Source: Lamellibrachia columna (lineage: Eukaryota > Annelida > Polychaeta > Sabellida > Siboglinidae). From it: 64,000 bases of DNA. The translations under genes and the position numbers were made by a program. Each line of letters opens with the position of its first letter. Position 1 is the stretch's first letter. Positions 35,276-48,627 of the stretch are shown piece by piece. The notes beneath the pieces are model-generated. The model had not been told where the DNA came from and searched no databases. It was given only the letters and a program-made list of their open reading frames with translations. The DNA is taken from positions 35,444,976 to 35,508,975 of the forward strand of contig OY759267.1 of the NCBI GenBank assembly GCA_963662155.1, written 5' to 3'.

Positions 35276-35844
35276 CTACAAAATGGAAGAGATAGTAAAC
35301 GAGAATAGTGAGCTTGGGAGTGAGAGCAACCGTAAGCCATCCGCTGGTGGCATTAAGGATGTGCAAGGTTTCAAACGTGGCCACCCATACCTGGAATCAC
35401 GAAATGCTGCAACATCAGAAATACGTAAAAAAAAAACAGCTGCGTGTGGCTGCGAAGACTGAATATTCAAGAGTGGTGCACGTAATGATTGTGGACTGCT
35501 AACCGTTCCAGATGCTGTGGAAATAGCAAGATTCTATGACCACAGCTAGATCAATGCCCTGATTTAGCAGACAGCTACCTTCAAGCAGAAGAAACTGGTG
35601 TAGTTTCTGAGACGCGTCTGCTAAGCATGGTAAGCATGCAGAGAAATGTGGCAATGTGGAATGAGTGTTTCACAGAGCATGCAAAAAACATGGCATGCAC
35701 ATCTCCACACTTTGAAGTACATGACGAAAAAAACAAGTCGGTTTATGCTGGAAATTGTCACTACGTTGTCTCCACTGTGAATATCAGTCAGGCATGTACA
35801 AATTCCTTGTGGACTGTTACCTTGTCATGGTAAGGAGGCTTGTG
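35276..35844 (+). pseudogene. Mutator-like transposase, N-terminal fragment
   Basis: Starts ATGGAAGAGATAG with VQGFKRGHPYLESRN (compare CGFQKGHTVHTS in the copy at 7829-8230), then after frameshifts VAMWNECFTEHAKNM, FEVHDEKNKSVYAG and YQSGMYKFLVDCYL. These follow the N-terminal order of the same transposase family as 4735-5839 and 7371-8234. It breaks off at about 35845, where 5'UTR-like sequence of an RTE LINE begins. Non-functional. Confidence 0.55.
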
Positions 35845-38800
35845 TACCCCTATGACCCTCTAAGCTATACCGGTGGGAGGCAACTCCAACCATACCGGGC
35901 AGGTCTGGAGCGAGTGGTCAGACAAAGCACAGTCCAGCCACATCTCTTGATCATGGAGCCCGGGAGGAAAATGGTCTACGACCACTGCGGAAAACTTGTG
36001 GGCACAGCGGCTTGGACTAATCGCCCACTCAGTTGTTATTGAAATCGATTACAGAAACCGAAACCATATACTCAACCACACCTTGATCTGAGCAAAGCCA
36101 GGCTGTCCTGGAAGGGTGGGTATGAATCCCTTGGGTGAAAGCTGACAGGAAGCCCAAGGGAGGAAGAGTCTGCTACAGCTCAAGTCAAAATTAGAATTGG
36201 ATGCTGGAATGTCAGGACACTGTACCAGGCAAAAAAACTAGCACAGCTCGCTGAAGAAATGAGAAGATACAAGCTGAGCATCATTGGAGTCTGTGAAAGC
36301 AGATGGAACACCTTTGGGAAGGTTACAACTAGCTCTGGAGAAACTTACTTGTACTCTGGGAATGAGAGAGAAGAAGATGCGCACACACATGGAGTAGGGC
36401 TGCTCCTCTCAAAGGATGCAGCAAAAAGTCTAATCGAATGGGAACCAGTCTCGGAGAGAATCATCACAGCCAGGTTTACATCAAAAGGTCGGAACATCAC
36501 CATCATACATTGCTGTGCACCAACCAACTCTGTGCTGAATTTGAAGAGAAAGAGACCTTCTACTAACATCTACAAACAGTCACCCAAAAACTACCGAAGA
36601 GGGATATCCAAGTTGTTATGGGGGATATGAATACCAAGATTGGAAAGGATAATGACAATTGGAAAGGCACAATGAGGAAAGAAGGTCTGTGACAGATGAA
36701 TGAGAATGGTCTCCTGTTTGCAGATTTCTCTACTCTCAATGAACTGATAATCGGAGGAACTCTCTTTCCACACAAGCCTATACACAAAGCCACATGGATA
36801 TCCCCAGATCTAAAGACGGAAAACCAAATTGACCACATAGCAACCACCAACAAATGGAGGAGAGTGCTTCTAGATGTCAGAGTGAAAAGAGGAGCTGACA
36901 TTAACTCCAACCACCACCTCCTTGTGGGTGAATTTAGGATGAAGCTAGCAGCAAAGAAGAAGACGGATAACAAGGTACAAAGAAGGTTTGAGATAAGAAA
37001 ACTTCAAAATACTAAAATATGACAGGAACTGGGAATCACACTACGGAACAGGTTCCAAGCATTGGAAGATGGAAAAAACATTGACGATAAGTGGGCAAGA
37101 TGCAAGAATGCAATTACAGACACCTGTGAACAAGTCCTAGGCTGCTGGGAAGCTAGGAGGAAGGACTGGATTATAGACAACACCTGGGAAGCTATTGAGG
37201 CAAGGAGGGAGACTAAAATGAAACTCAACAAGGAAACAGATGACACAAAGAAAAAAAACTGCAGCAGGAATACCAGGAAAGAAACAAAACAGTTAAAAAG
37301 AAGACAAAGAGGGACAAGAAAACTATGTCGAAAAACTAGCAAACGAGGCTGAGATCGCAGCTAGGCAAAACAACTCCAGAGAGTTATACAAGATCACCAG
37401 ACAGCTAGCAGGGAAGAACAAGAGCACTAGTCACCCAATCAGGGACAAACAGGGAAACCTTCTCACTAAAGAATCTTTACAGTTACAATGCTGGAAAGAA
37501 TATTTCCAAGATATCTTGAATAGGCCTCCACCAGATTCAATCCCAGACATTGAGGAAACAAATGAAGACCTTAACATTAATTGTGGTAGGATATCCAAAG
37601 AGGAGATCAAGAGAGCCATCAAAAAGCTGAAGCTAGGCAAAGCACCTGGAATTGACAATATACCATATGATGTCTTAAAAGGGATCATGCTTCTATCAGT
37701 GCCCAGTAAAATTCTCTGCCGTATTATCCTGAATAGGATACTAGAAACAGTTGACAAGAAGCTAAGAAAGGAAAAAGCTGGCTTTAGAAAGGATAAATCT
37801 TGCACAGATCACATTGCTACACTCAGGATTATCGTTAAACAATACATTGAATGGCACAGCTCCGTTTACATAAACTTTGTGGACTTCGAAAAAGCATTTG
37901 ATAGTATAAATAGGACAGTTCTATGAAAGCTCCTGAGGCATTATGGTTTACTCACAAAATTTGTTACCTTAATAAAGAACATGTACGAAGGTTTCACTGG
38001 TCATGTCATCTTTAATGGACAAGTTTCAGAAGGCTTCCAGATTGGAACTGGAGTACAACAGGGCTGCTTGCTATCTCCATTGCTCTTTCTGATAGCCATA
38101 GACTGGACAATGAAAAGATCCACAGAACACCATCGTACTGGGATCCAGTGGAACTTTTTCTGACAACTAGAAGACTTGGATTTTGCAGATGATCTAGCAC
38201 TACTCTCAGAAACCCATAAACACATGCAACAAAAAACAGAAAGGCTTCAACAAAAAAGCAGCGAACTGGGTCTTAAGATCAATGTGGGAAAGACAAAGGT
38301 GATGAAAGTCAACAGCAGATCCTCCGAACCCATCTCACTAGAAAGTGGTACTGTTGAAGAAGTACAAGACTTCATCTACCTCGGGAGCAACATCAGTACA
38401 AATGGTGGAGCTGACAAAGATGTGGAGCTACGCATCAATAAAGCTCGCCATGCCTTCAGAACCCTACGCCCTGTATGGTTCTCTTCCCAACTATCCATAA
38501 ACACTAAGATCCGCATTTTCCACACCAACATTAAACCAGTTCTTCTCTATGGCTGTGAAACGTGCAAAACGACTCAGTCTCTCAACAACAAACTCCAAGT
38601 CTTCATCAACAGTCGCCTCCGATACATCCTTAAGGTATGGTGGCCTAACAAAATATCAAATAAAGAGCTCTGGAAGAAAACCAAACAGGAAAAAATAAGC
38701 ACTACAATCAAGAGGAGAAAATGGAGCTGGAATGGCCACACACTCAGAAAAGATTCAACAAATACAACCAAACAAGCATTGGACTACAACCCACAAGGAA

Positions 38801-38976
38801 AAAGAAGACAAGGAAGGCCAAAAATCAACTGGAGAAGCTCCACACTACAAGATCTTGAAAAGTGGGGGTCACCTGGCAAGAGGCCAAAGCTATAGCCCAG
38901 AAGAGAGTGAGGTGGAGAAACATGGTTGACACCCTATGCTCCTGAAGGGGCCAAGAGGATTAAGTAAGTTAAGTAA
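35845..38976 (+). mobile_element. RTE-type LINE, nearly full length, mutated
   Basis: Probable 5'UTR at 35845-36180, then an endonuclease domain (RIGCWNVRTLYQAKKL, IIGVCESRW) and a reverse transcriptase with GKAPGIDNIP, FVDFEKAFDSI, GVQQGCLLSP, FADD (near 38180, catalytic pair intact), DFIYLGSNIS, LLYGCETC and a QGRPK box. It ends in a TAAGT-type short repeat at 38957-38976. The single expected frame is broken at several points, including near 36570, 36690, 37020, 37923 (TGA), 38161 (TGA) and 38865. It would copy RNA into DNA at nicked target sites; this copy cannot make a full protein. Confidence 0.8.
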
Positions 38977-38979
38977 TGT

Positions 38980-41685
38980 ACAAATTGTACGATGAGGTAG
39001 ACATTGGCAGTTGTGGTCAAAAACCAGCCACATAGAATGTGGCACTCCACGTTGGACTTCAGGATTCGATGAAGCTATTTGTTGCAAAATAGTTTCAGGA
39101 AATTCAAAATTAACTATTGGATTAGTTTACCGAAGTACAAACATAAACGAAGAGGATAACACAAAAATACAAAATGCTATAAAGGTAGTTAGTAAAGGGG
39201 AATGTATCATAATGGGAGATTTTAACCATGGACACATACAATGGAAATATCTAGAGAGTACAGGGGTTGAGGACCAACAATTTTTATTTTTAATTCAGGA
39301 GAGCTTCCTTAGTCAGCATGTGCTAGAACCAACCAGGGGAGAAAATGTATTAGATATAGTTTTATCATCACAAAAAGAATTAGTGGACAATGTAAAAATA
39401 CATGAACCATTGGGTAACAGTGACCACAATCAAATACATTTTGACATCAATGTAAAATCAGAAAGTAAAAATAAAAAAACGTATTGGAGAAACTTCCACA
39501 AAGGTAACTATAAAGATATGAGAAAATACTTAGCAAAGCTAGATTGGAATAACATGCTGATGAATAAGACCACAATTGAATGTTGGTATATTCTAAAATA
39601 TGAAATTGAGAGTATCATCGATAAATTTGTTCCCGTGAAAAAACAAGGAAAACGGTCTAGAAAGAAACACTTGTCAAAAGACGCTATTAGAAAAATAGTG
39701 TTTAAGCAAACTATGTGGAGGGTTTAAAGGCGTACCAGAAAGGATGAAGACTACGCAAATTACAAAGAGGCACTTAACCTAGCTACAACTGAAATTAGAA
39801 AATCTAAAAGAAGCTTTGAACAAAAATTGGCAGGTAATATAAAAAAAATGACAGCGAGAGTTTCTATGGTTATGCAAGGAGTAAACAGAAAGTTCAAGAT
39901 AAGGTCGGACCACTGGAAAACAACAGGCGAAACATAATTTCAGAGGGGTTTCAAATGGCAGAGGTCCTGAATGAGTATTTCAGCTCAGTATTTACCACAG
40001 AAGATATCAGCTCACTTCCAGTTCCATTTACTAAATTTGAGGGAAATAAATCAGAACATTTAGGGCAGTTATTTGTAACTCCTGTAATGATAGCAAACAA
40101 CATTAAGAAGATGAAAGATAATAAATCACCTGGAGTTGATGGGATACCACCAACACTGCTTAAGGAAATTGTTGAGCAAATTAGTACACCACTTGCAAAA
40201 TTGTTTAACTTGTCACTAGAAGAAGGAATAGTTCCTTCAGAATGGAAAGAAGCAAACATTACGCCACTATTTAAGAAAGGATCGAGGAACAAGCCTGAAA
40301 ATTACAGACCAGTGAGTTTAACATCAGTTGTATGTAAATTACTCAAAACATTAATTAGAGACCACATGGTGGAATTCCTTGTAAAACATAATTTAATAAA
40401 TACATCTCAACATGGGTTCCTAAAAGCAATGTCATGTCTAACCAATCTCTTATGTTTTTTTGAAGAAATTACAAAGTGGGTAGATGACAGGTAATCAGTG
40501 GATGTTGTCTACTTAGATTTTCAGAAAGCTTTCGATAAAGTGCCACACCAAAGATTGATACTTAAACTAAAAGCCCATTGTATAGATGATGAGGTAATCA
40601 ACTGGATAGAAACGTGGCTTACACACAGAAGACAGCGTAATAATAGATGGTGAGATTTCAAACTGGAAATCGGTTTTGAAAGTGGTGTACCACAGGGATC
40701 AGTATTAGGCCCTATACTGTTTTTAATATATATAAATGATCTAGAAGATGACATATCTAGCAAAGTACTCAAATTTGCAGATGACACAAAAGTATTCAGA
40801 AAGGTTACAAATGATACAGATAAACAAAGTTTACAGGATGATCTAGATAAATTAGTTAAATGGTCAGAAAAATGGCAAATGTTATTAAATTTTGGGAAGT
40901 GTAAATGTATACACATAGGACATGGAAACATGGACGATGAATCTACAATGGGGAATGCTGTACTAGGTAGAACCGCACAAGAAAAGGACTTAGGAGTAAC
41001 ATGTAGTGCTGACATGAAAGTTTCAGAGCAATGTCGGATTGCTGCTTCAAAAAGAAATCAAGTTCTAGGGCTAATTAGGAGAACTATCATGTATAAGGAG
41101 AAACAGGTAACTGTACCCTTGTACATAGCAATAATTAGACCACATTTGTAATACTGTATTCAAACATGGAGGCCATATCGTAAAAAAGGACATAGACAAG
41201 CTAGAAAGAATACAACAAAGAGCAACAAAAATGATTCCAGAATTGAGATGAAAGTCGCTTATTACAATGTGGTTTGACAACACTAGAGACCAGCAGGAGA
41301 CTAAGAGGAGACCAAATAGAAGTGTTTAAAATAGTGAACGGTTATGAGGGTGTTGATAGGAATATGTTTTTCATACTTAAAGAAGGCAGTAGAACCTGAG
41401 GAAACAAAGCAGCATTAGTTAAGGAACAGTGTAGGTTGGACATGAGAAAGTACTCTTTCTCACAGAGGGTGATAAATGAATTGAACAAACTGCCAAATGA
41501 TTGTGTTAATGCTAGTAGTGTGAATATGCTTAAAAATAGAATTGACAGATATATGATCAGAGCAGGCTACACATAGATGATGAAGTTGTTGGACTCTCAA
41601 TAAGCCAATGGCTTTCTTGTCCACTTGCCATCTGGAAGTTGTTGTTTGGGATGGCAATCTTGTTAAATCTTGTTAAATATGTCAT
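38980..41685 (+). mobile_element. CR1/L2-like LINE, 5'-truncated, mutated
   Basis: Endonuclease C-terminal part at 39011-39727 (IIMGDFNH, GNSDHNQI), then RT from about 39955 with NKSPGVDGIPP, SEWKEANITPLFKKG, YRPVSLTS, YLDFQKAFDKVPHQ, GVPQGSVLGPILFLIYINDL and FADDTK, and a C-terminal region ending near 41576. The 3'UTR reads TGGACTCTCAATAAGCCAAT and ends with two TTGTTAAATC-type units (41660-41680). Lesions include a stop at 39725, a stop at 40492 (TAA), frameshifts near 40640 and 41160 and a stop at 41249. Other copies of the same family lie at 42356-42738, 44226-44752 and 50745-51895. Clade name is by motif style; Jockey/CR1 relatives cannot be separated by eye. Confidence 0.8.
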
Positions 41686-43250
41686 CCTAGCTGGCGATCT
41701 GAACCTTCCTGCCATCAACTGAGAGAATTTGTGTGTAACAAACCAACAGACAGCTGCAAAACATAACAAACTAATTGAAATAGTTGGGGAATTTGGACTA
41801 GTTAATATGGTAAATGAACCCACCCAGCTAGATTCTGGAAATATATTAGACCTAGTACTTACATCAAACCCATCCCTTATTTCCACCATAAACACAGTGG
41901 CAGGCATGAGTGATCATGAAGCCATTCTCTTTGATATCAATATGAATCCTAACAGAAAAACCAAACCACCACACAAAGTATACAACTACAGATCCGCAAA
42001 CTGGGAATCCCTAAAATCAAACTGCACCCAGCTAGCTTAGCAGTACTTTTTCGAAAATCAGATGAACAAGAACTCAAATTGGAACTTCTTTCATAAAAAC
42101 GACACTAACCTGATAGGAGTATCCATCCCTAGCCACATGACAAGATCTAAACAACACCTACTCTGGATCACAACACTCATTATCAGACTACTGAGAAAAA
42201 GGGACAAAACTCATGCTAAAGTCAAGAAAATAAAAAATTAAACATTATGAAAACTTTTAAAAATTAAGAAAAATAACCACCAAAGCAGTGACCAAAATCT
42301 ATAACACTTACATTAACAACATTATTGGAGAAAGTTTGATGACAAATCCAAAACAATTTTAACAAGAATTTAACAAGAGTACCATCACAAACAACAAGTT
42401 CCGGATGGCAAGTGGACAAGGAAGCCACTGGCTTATCGAGAGTCCAACAATTTTCTCATCTATGTGTAGCCCGCCCTTATCAGATATCTGTCAATTATAT
42501 TTTTAAACATATTCACACTACCAGTATTAACACAATCATTTGGCAGTTTGTTCCATTCATTTATCACCCTCTGTGAGAAAGAGTAGTTTCTCATGTCCAA
42601 CCTACACTGTTCCTTAACTAATGCTACTTTGTGTCCCCTGGTTCTACTGCCTTCTTTAAGTTTGAAGAACATATTCCTATCAACATCCTCGTTCACTATT
42701 TTAAACACTTCTATTTGGTCTCCTCTTAATTTTGGTCCTTCATCAGACAAAACAAAACAGAAAATCTTGGCATTCAGGCACTAAAAGTAAATAACAACTT
42801 GAAAACAACCGACTATGACAAAGCAAATGCTCTCAATGACAACTTTATATCAGTTTTCACAACTGAGCAACTTCCTATCCCAAAAGGCCCATCACCATTT
42901 CCCTTAATTCAAACCCTAGAAATTGGACTAAACGGCATGAAAAAACAGCTTGAAGCTCTAAACCCCAACAAAGCACCAGGACCAGATGATATTACTGCAA
43001 AAATACTAAAGGAAACTGCTAAAGAGACATCCCCCATAATACAGGACATTTTCCATCAATCATACACCACTGGCAAACTCCCCTAAGCCTGGACTACAGT
43101 CCTTGTCTCGGCAGTGCACAATAAAGGCAATAAATTCGACCCAGCTAACTATAGACTAACATCTTTAACTTGTATTCTGTGTAAGGTGGTGGAGCATATC
43201 GTCCTTAGCCATCTACATATACGCTATATAAAAGATAGCTATGCTGGACC
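41686..43250 (+). mobile_element. Second LINE type, fragment interrupted by a nested LINE
   Basis: Endonuclease part at 41690-42040 (ILAGDLNLPAIN, NILDLVLTSNPSLI, MSDHEAILFDIN) and RT part at 42780-43240 (ALNDNFISVFTTEQL, NPNKAPGPDDI, ANYRLTSLTCILCKVVEHI). Sequence between them is interrupted by 42356-42738. The piece ends before the catalytic RT motifs. It has stops at 41720, 42038 and 43084. Related to but distinct from the CR1-like family nearby. Confidence 0.7.
42356..42738 (-). mobile_element. Nested CR1-like LINE 3' fragment
   Basis: Minus strand matches the 3' end of the family at 44226-44752 (RGDQIEVFKIVN, FSQRVINEWNKLPNDCV, RYLIRAGYT), with its TTGTTAAAT-type tail at 42356-42382. 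It is 5'-truncated and inserted into the older LINE at 41686-43250. I see no clear target duplication. Confidence 0.8.
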
Positions 43251-44225
43251 ATTTTGAGATAATTAAGTTATTGCAAAGTATTATACATCATTGGAAAGGA
43301 CTATTATTAAGATGCATCATGGAATCAGTTGTATGGCTGTAGGTTAATTAGTTTTCATGTTAGAGCACTTTAAAGACACCCCCGTCAACATTTCCAAAAC
43401 AAGTTTTTTCTATTTTTATTAAAAAAGTGTACCTGGCTTAAAAAATTACTAATATTAAAGTTAATGTAATGTTTTTGACATATTGTGGAAATACTAAATG
43501 TTCTCAACATGTGTGGGGATCATTCACACCAGTGCATCCATTATTTTGGTTGCAAGAAAGCTGTAAACAGTGCTATTTTTCACTTATGTTGAACATTTAT
43601 ACAGGGGCAATTGGTAAAAAGAAAAAAAAACAATATATACCCTACAGAGACATTTTAAAACTTGGTGTCTATTTCTAAGCATGATTGACATGTATAGATC
43701 ATTAGCATTATTATGTATATGAAAATATTGTTTACAAGGTTTTAACTGCGAACTATTATGCAGATTTTGCCAAAGGCCTTTTCACAGGTGTATCATGTAA
43801 GACGAAATGTAAGCTTTTACTGTCATACTTATTGCATTATCTGGGTGTATTAGTAGTTCAAATAAGAAACAACTACTATAAATATGTATGTCATTACAAG
43901 TATCATATATCAATATGTGTGGATCGTTGAGTGAATAACCATTCTGACACAATATTGCATACCAACTATCAGTTGTACATCATTTTTAGAGTTGCATACA
44001 GCTTCACCCATCATCTAGGCCATCATCATATCCAAAATAGATAAATTTGGCATAAACAAATATTTACATTACTACTAATACTAGTCATTAGTCACTATAC
44101 ATAAGTCGTATCCACAGTTATGATAGTACTTATAAAACAATAACTTATAAAACAATCAGAAAGCACAGTGTAAATCATATTAACATTTCAAGTGTAAGAC
44201 TGTCAGCTTCGAGGTAATGTGAGTA
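43251..44225. other. No recognised gene
   Basis: AT-rich interval between LINE fragments, without frames or repeats that I can assign. Confidence 0.4.
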
Positions 44226-44752
44226 ATGAATACAACGAAGAGCAACTAAGATGATTCCAGAATTAAGAGACCTTAGTTACGAAAGTCGCTTATTACAATG
44301 TGGTTTGACAACACTAGAGACCAGGAGACTAAGAGGAGACCAAATAGAAGTGTTTAAAATAGTGAACGGTTATGAGGATGTTGATAGGAATATGTTCTTC
44401 AAACTTAAAGAAGGCAGTAGAACCAGAGGACACAAAGCAGCATTAGTTAAGGAGCAGTGTAGGTTGGACATGAGAAAGTACTCTTTCTCACAGAGGGTGA
44501 TAAATGAATGGAACAAACTGCCAAATGATTGTGTTTATGCTAGTAGTGTGAATATGTTTAAAAATAGAATTGACAGATATCTGATAAGGGCGGGCTACAC
44601 ATAGATGAGAAAATTGTTGGACTCTCGATAAGCCAATGGCTTCCTTGTCCACTTGCCATCAGGAACTTGTTGTTCGAGATGTCAATCTTGTTAAATCTTG
44701 TTAAATCTTGTTAAATCTTGTTAAATCTTGTTAAATCTTGTTAAATCCTTTC
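44226..44752 (+). mobile_element. CR1-like LINE 3' fragment with long 10-bp repeat tail
   Basis: 5'-truncated copy, open for 117 codons (MIPELRDLSYESRLLQCGL to RYLIRAGYT, stop at 44602). The 3'UTR is followed by about six perfect TTGTTAAATC units at about 44687-44746, the longest tail of the family in this window and a sign of a fairly recent insertion. Confidence 0.85.
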
Positions 44753-44840
44753 TTCATCTTGTCTGCTGGGACATCGTTGACAGGTCAGTCACGCGGTCAC
44801 TTTGCAAGTTTGTTTACATGTTTTATTGGTAGCATCCTAG

Positions 44841-47221
44841 TAGTGTATCTAGCCCCTGTCCCAGTAGCCCCCGAGATGTGAGAATTGAGTGCCAGTAGCC
44901 CCCCGAAGTGTGAGAATTGAGTGCCACTAGCCCTCCAGTCAGTATGCTGTTGATTTAACACACCCCCTCTTTCTAGATATTTCTAATTGTAGGAAGAGTT
45001 AATCATTTGAAGGGTCAACCATTTGAAGCTCCATGTAACTTTCACACATCAATTGTGTGGTATGAAAAGCTCACTGTCCTAAGAGTTAAAGTAAATCCTC
45101 TACATAAAGCTTGTTAGAGGTGAGCAAAACCCAATTTAACTCACACATAAAAGCTAATTGCCCTGATCCAGGTAAAAGCTATTGAAAGTCAATTGCCCTA
45201 ACTTTTAACTGAATAAACTATTGATTGTGGATTTGTGGTGTTCTGTGCCTGTCAGTTCACACATTTCTAGCCAATAAGGAAAGGATATGTTGAGCTGCTC
45301 TGCTGAGTTTCATGTTAAATTTTAAATTTGAGTTCGGAATGACACGTGAAACATGGCTGCAAGTGTTGAGTTCATCGAACGTGCTAGGGGACTTCCTGTT
45401 GCTGTTTTGAACAGTTATACCTATCACAAATCCAAATTGAAAGCGTTGACAAATGGCATGAAGTTCACATGTAGCAAGAGAAAAAGTGTGAAGTGTAAGG
45501 CATTTGTGGTGGTCAGCGATGATGGAACTGTGGTGAAAGCTGAATATAGCCACAATCACCAACCCAACCCAGGTGACATATAAGCGCGACAATTGAGAGG
45601 AAACATGAGGAAGCGAGCCAGGGATGAAACAACTTCAATGCGGGTGATTTACGATCAGGAAAAGGTGAAACTGTTTCAACAAAGTTCGACTGCGATGGCT
45701 TCACCAGGTGAGACAGCATCTGCTCTGCTCCAATACCAGCATGTCAAGTCATCACTGTACCGTGAACGGAGGAAACGCTTCCCCCTAATGCCTTCCACAA
45801 GAGGTGACATTGACCTGGACAGCCAGTGGACAACTACGGTTCAATGAGATCGGTTCCAGCTTGGCGAAGATGGCGATGGAGCCGACAAAATAATAGCGTT
45901 TGCATCCAACTCTGCTCTGCATGCGCTAGCGAATGCTGATACCCATCACATGGATGGGACGTTTGCAACAGCACCAAGGCTGTTTTATCAAATAGTCACA
46001 TTGCATGTATTCGTTCTTGGGGTGATGCTGCCACTTGTGTTTGGTCTGCTCCCCAACAAAGACGGGAACACCTACATTCGTTTCCTCAGTTTGGTGAAGG
46101 AAAAGTCTGAATCAATCGGATTCACCATCAGCCCCCAACGTATCATGCAGGATTTTGAGAAAGGTCTGATGAATGCCTGCGTACACGTGTTCCCCGGAGT
46201 GATTGTCAAGAGGTGCTACTTCCACTACGCCCAGTGTCTGTGGCAGAGAATCCAAGGTATCGGACTATCCGTGAGCTACAGAGAGAACGCTGACCACAGG
46301 AATTGGTTTCGTATGCTAGTAGCGATGCCATTCGTCCCCGTGCCACATGTGAAAGACGCATTTCAATTTATCAAGAACACAGCACCAGATGCACCCCATG
46401 TACGATACTTCAATGACTACTTCGACAGGACATGGATGAACGGGCAGTATCCAATCGAAATGTGGAATTCCTTTAAATATGACGGCCCTCGCACCAACAA
46501 TCACGTTGAAGGGTATCATACACGACTCATGCGGAAGGCAGGCAAGATACACCCCAATATCTTTGAGGTGGTCGAGCTGTTCAGCCAAGAGGAAGCCGCA
46601 TCACTCGTCTCCATCCTCCAGATACAGTCGGGTCAGCCCGCTCCCAAGCGCAGGAAGAAGTACATCAACCTTGATGCTCGTTTGGACCAACTTGGACTGG
46701 AATACATGTTATGTGACCGGGGAATTGAGTCATATCTCAGTGCCATTGGACACATGATGGACAATTTCACTTAATTTCATTGACTAGTCATGCTTGCATA
46801 TGGATATGGTATTATATGTGCAAACAACTTATTATCAACTTTGATATGACATTGTAATGTTTTCCCACAACAATGTTTTGATTACTGCTATGAACACAGC
46901 ATTATTTTTATGTTACATTTCCATTTACTGTCTATTTCTCTTAATGGTTGGTTACCTGTATCTGTGTATAACAAATAAAAGAGGGTTTTTACAGTTTCCC
47001 TCCAATAAAAAAGTCCAACATTCCTTGACTATGCACCAGATATATGACTATTTTCTTATTTAAAATCAGGTACCTACATTTGTTCAGCCCTAAAGTTAAG
47101 ATGGGATAGAACACTGAATGGAACAGCCAGGTGGCTTTGGCAAAATGGTAAGTAGTGCCACTAGCCCCCGTTAGTGCCAGTAGCCCCCGGGGGGCTAGTG
47201 GGACGGGGGCTAGGGGTACTA
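44841..47221 (+). mobile_element. MULE DNA transposon with terminal inverted repeats
   Basis: Terminal inverted repeats of about 32 bases are at 44841-44873 (core CTAGCCCCTGTCCCAGTAGC) and 47190-47221 (inverted, core CTAGCCCCCGTCCCACTAGC). They enclose a FLYWCH/MULE transposase gene and about 500 bp on each side. The left end also has a doubled GTGAGAATTGAGTGCCA. I found no matching 9-10 bp target duplication at the edges, so the exact ends may be off by a few bases. Confidence 0.75.
45353..46774 (+). pseudogene. MULE transposase (FLYWCH + DDE), two in-frame stops
   Basis: A single frame of 474 codons. Residues about 1-76 form a FLYWCH-type zinc finger (FTCSKRKSVKC, YSHNHQP). The MULE DDE domain follows: Asp201 in HMDGTFA, Asp267 in IMQDFEKGLMNA and Glu386 in NNHVEGYH, with the CYFHYAQCLWQRIQ box between. 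All three catalytic residues are present. The frame is interrupted only by TAA at 45581 and TGA at 45845; each is one C-to-T change from CAA or CGA, and the frame stays open across both with family-like sequence. The protein would cut and paste the element using its TIRs. As it stands only the last part (45950-46774, 274 codons) is open. Confidence 0.85.
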
Positions 47222-48143
47222 GACCATTTTATCTCCCGCCAAAATGAGCAAAACACCCTCCAGAACTTCAAACATACACTGCTACACGATAATATAGTTA
47301 GATAGATCAATTACTACTTACACATGTACTTGAAGAATGGATATTTATGAACTTTCAACAACTACGACGAGAAAGACAAACTTGAAACAACAGCGGGCTA
47401 GGATATTGGATAATTTATTATTATGACATGTGTGTGGCACCACCTAACGTTCAAATAGCTAGATAATTATTGGCGTCAGTGGATAGTGATACGGGGTTGT
47501 TTTATTTGTACAGTACATTACTACCCAGACCTAGCCAAAATAAAAATAAATATTTTTGTGTTAATAAATGATCATTGAAAGACATACAATTGTTTTATTC
47601 GTGAATCAATGTGAATCCCGGATTTGCAAGAATCATGAAATTTTCACCTTAAAAAACAAAATACTTTCACCTAAAGAAATAAAACAGGATGTATATCAAA
47701 GTAAAGAACGTTTATTCAGCTTTACAGGCATATGCACACTTTTATTATAGGTGGTCTATGTTGGCTGCTATGGACCGTTAAAGGCACCCCCTATAAATGG
47801 GCCTCTCTGGGTACACGTTTTTGGGTTCAGCCTCCTGTTACGTTTCCCATTGGCAACCATGTTAACATTTTGCACGATTATAAGAAAACAGGACCATAAA
47901 AAATTCTGAAACTGAATATTGACCAATTTCTGCATAAATTACTATGCACCTGTGCCTTGTGGTGAAAAAAATTTACAAAAATCCTTCCGCCTATTTAAAT
48001 CATCTAAAAATCCACGGTTACACTGCTAACATGTTCTACCAGCAAAATTGCCAATGTGTCTGCTCAAATGCAGTTATGTCAGATGGTATGATCTTTTGAA
48101 AACTACACATATCTAAAATTACTGTGCCGTACATTCGTTTGTA
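47222..48143. repeat. Old MITE-related sequence and spacer
   Basis: From about 47835 the sequence parallels the MITE at 48144-48593 (CCATTGGCAACCATGTTAAC, CCTTCCGCCTATTTAAATC, ATGTGTCTGCTCAAATGCAG) but is much diverged. 47222-47830 shows no feature beyond AT-richness. Confidence 0.5.
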
Positions 48144-48593
48144 GGAGTCAGACCACAGTTGAGAATTGCATTGGTGGCCATGTTAACGTTTTGTCTGATT
48201 ATAAGAAAACGTGACCACTAAAAATTCTGAAAATTTTTCACAGCAACTGCCATCATCTCGTTGACATGCTGACCAAGTTTTATCAAAATCACATACCTTC
48301 AGCTCTTTTAAAATGCCCCGACGTGCGATGCCCATCAATTTTGACAAAAATAGTCATGTATTCATGCGCCAACGTGGCCCATAGCAGAAAAATTCCCATA
48401 AATCCCTCCGCCTGTTAAACTCTCAAAAAAATGCACCATTTCACAGCCTATAGCTTCTACAAACAAACCTGTGAATATGCCTGCTTAATTGCATTTATGT
48501 CACATCATATGAATTCTTTAAATTCACATATCGCAATTTAATACGCCCTACATTTGAAACAATAAACAGGAAGGTCAACTGTAGTCTAACCCC
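48144..48593. mobile_element. MITE with GGAGTCAGACCACAGTT ends, copy A
   Basis: Left terminal repeat GGAGTCAGACCACAGTT at 48144-48160 and right inverted repeat AACTGTAGTCTAACCCC at 48577-48593. About 450 bp, AT-rich, non-coding. The right end runs into a GGGGTTAGACTAGT word at 48605-48618, giving a small palindrome. Confidence 0.75.
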
Positions 48594-48627
48594 AAATAGG
48601 GAATTTGGGGTTAGACTAGTGTCAAAT

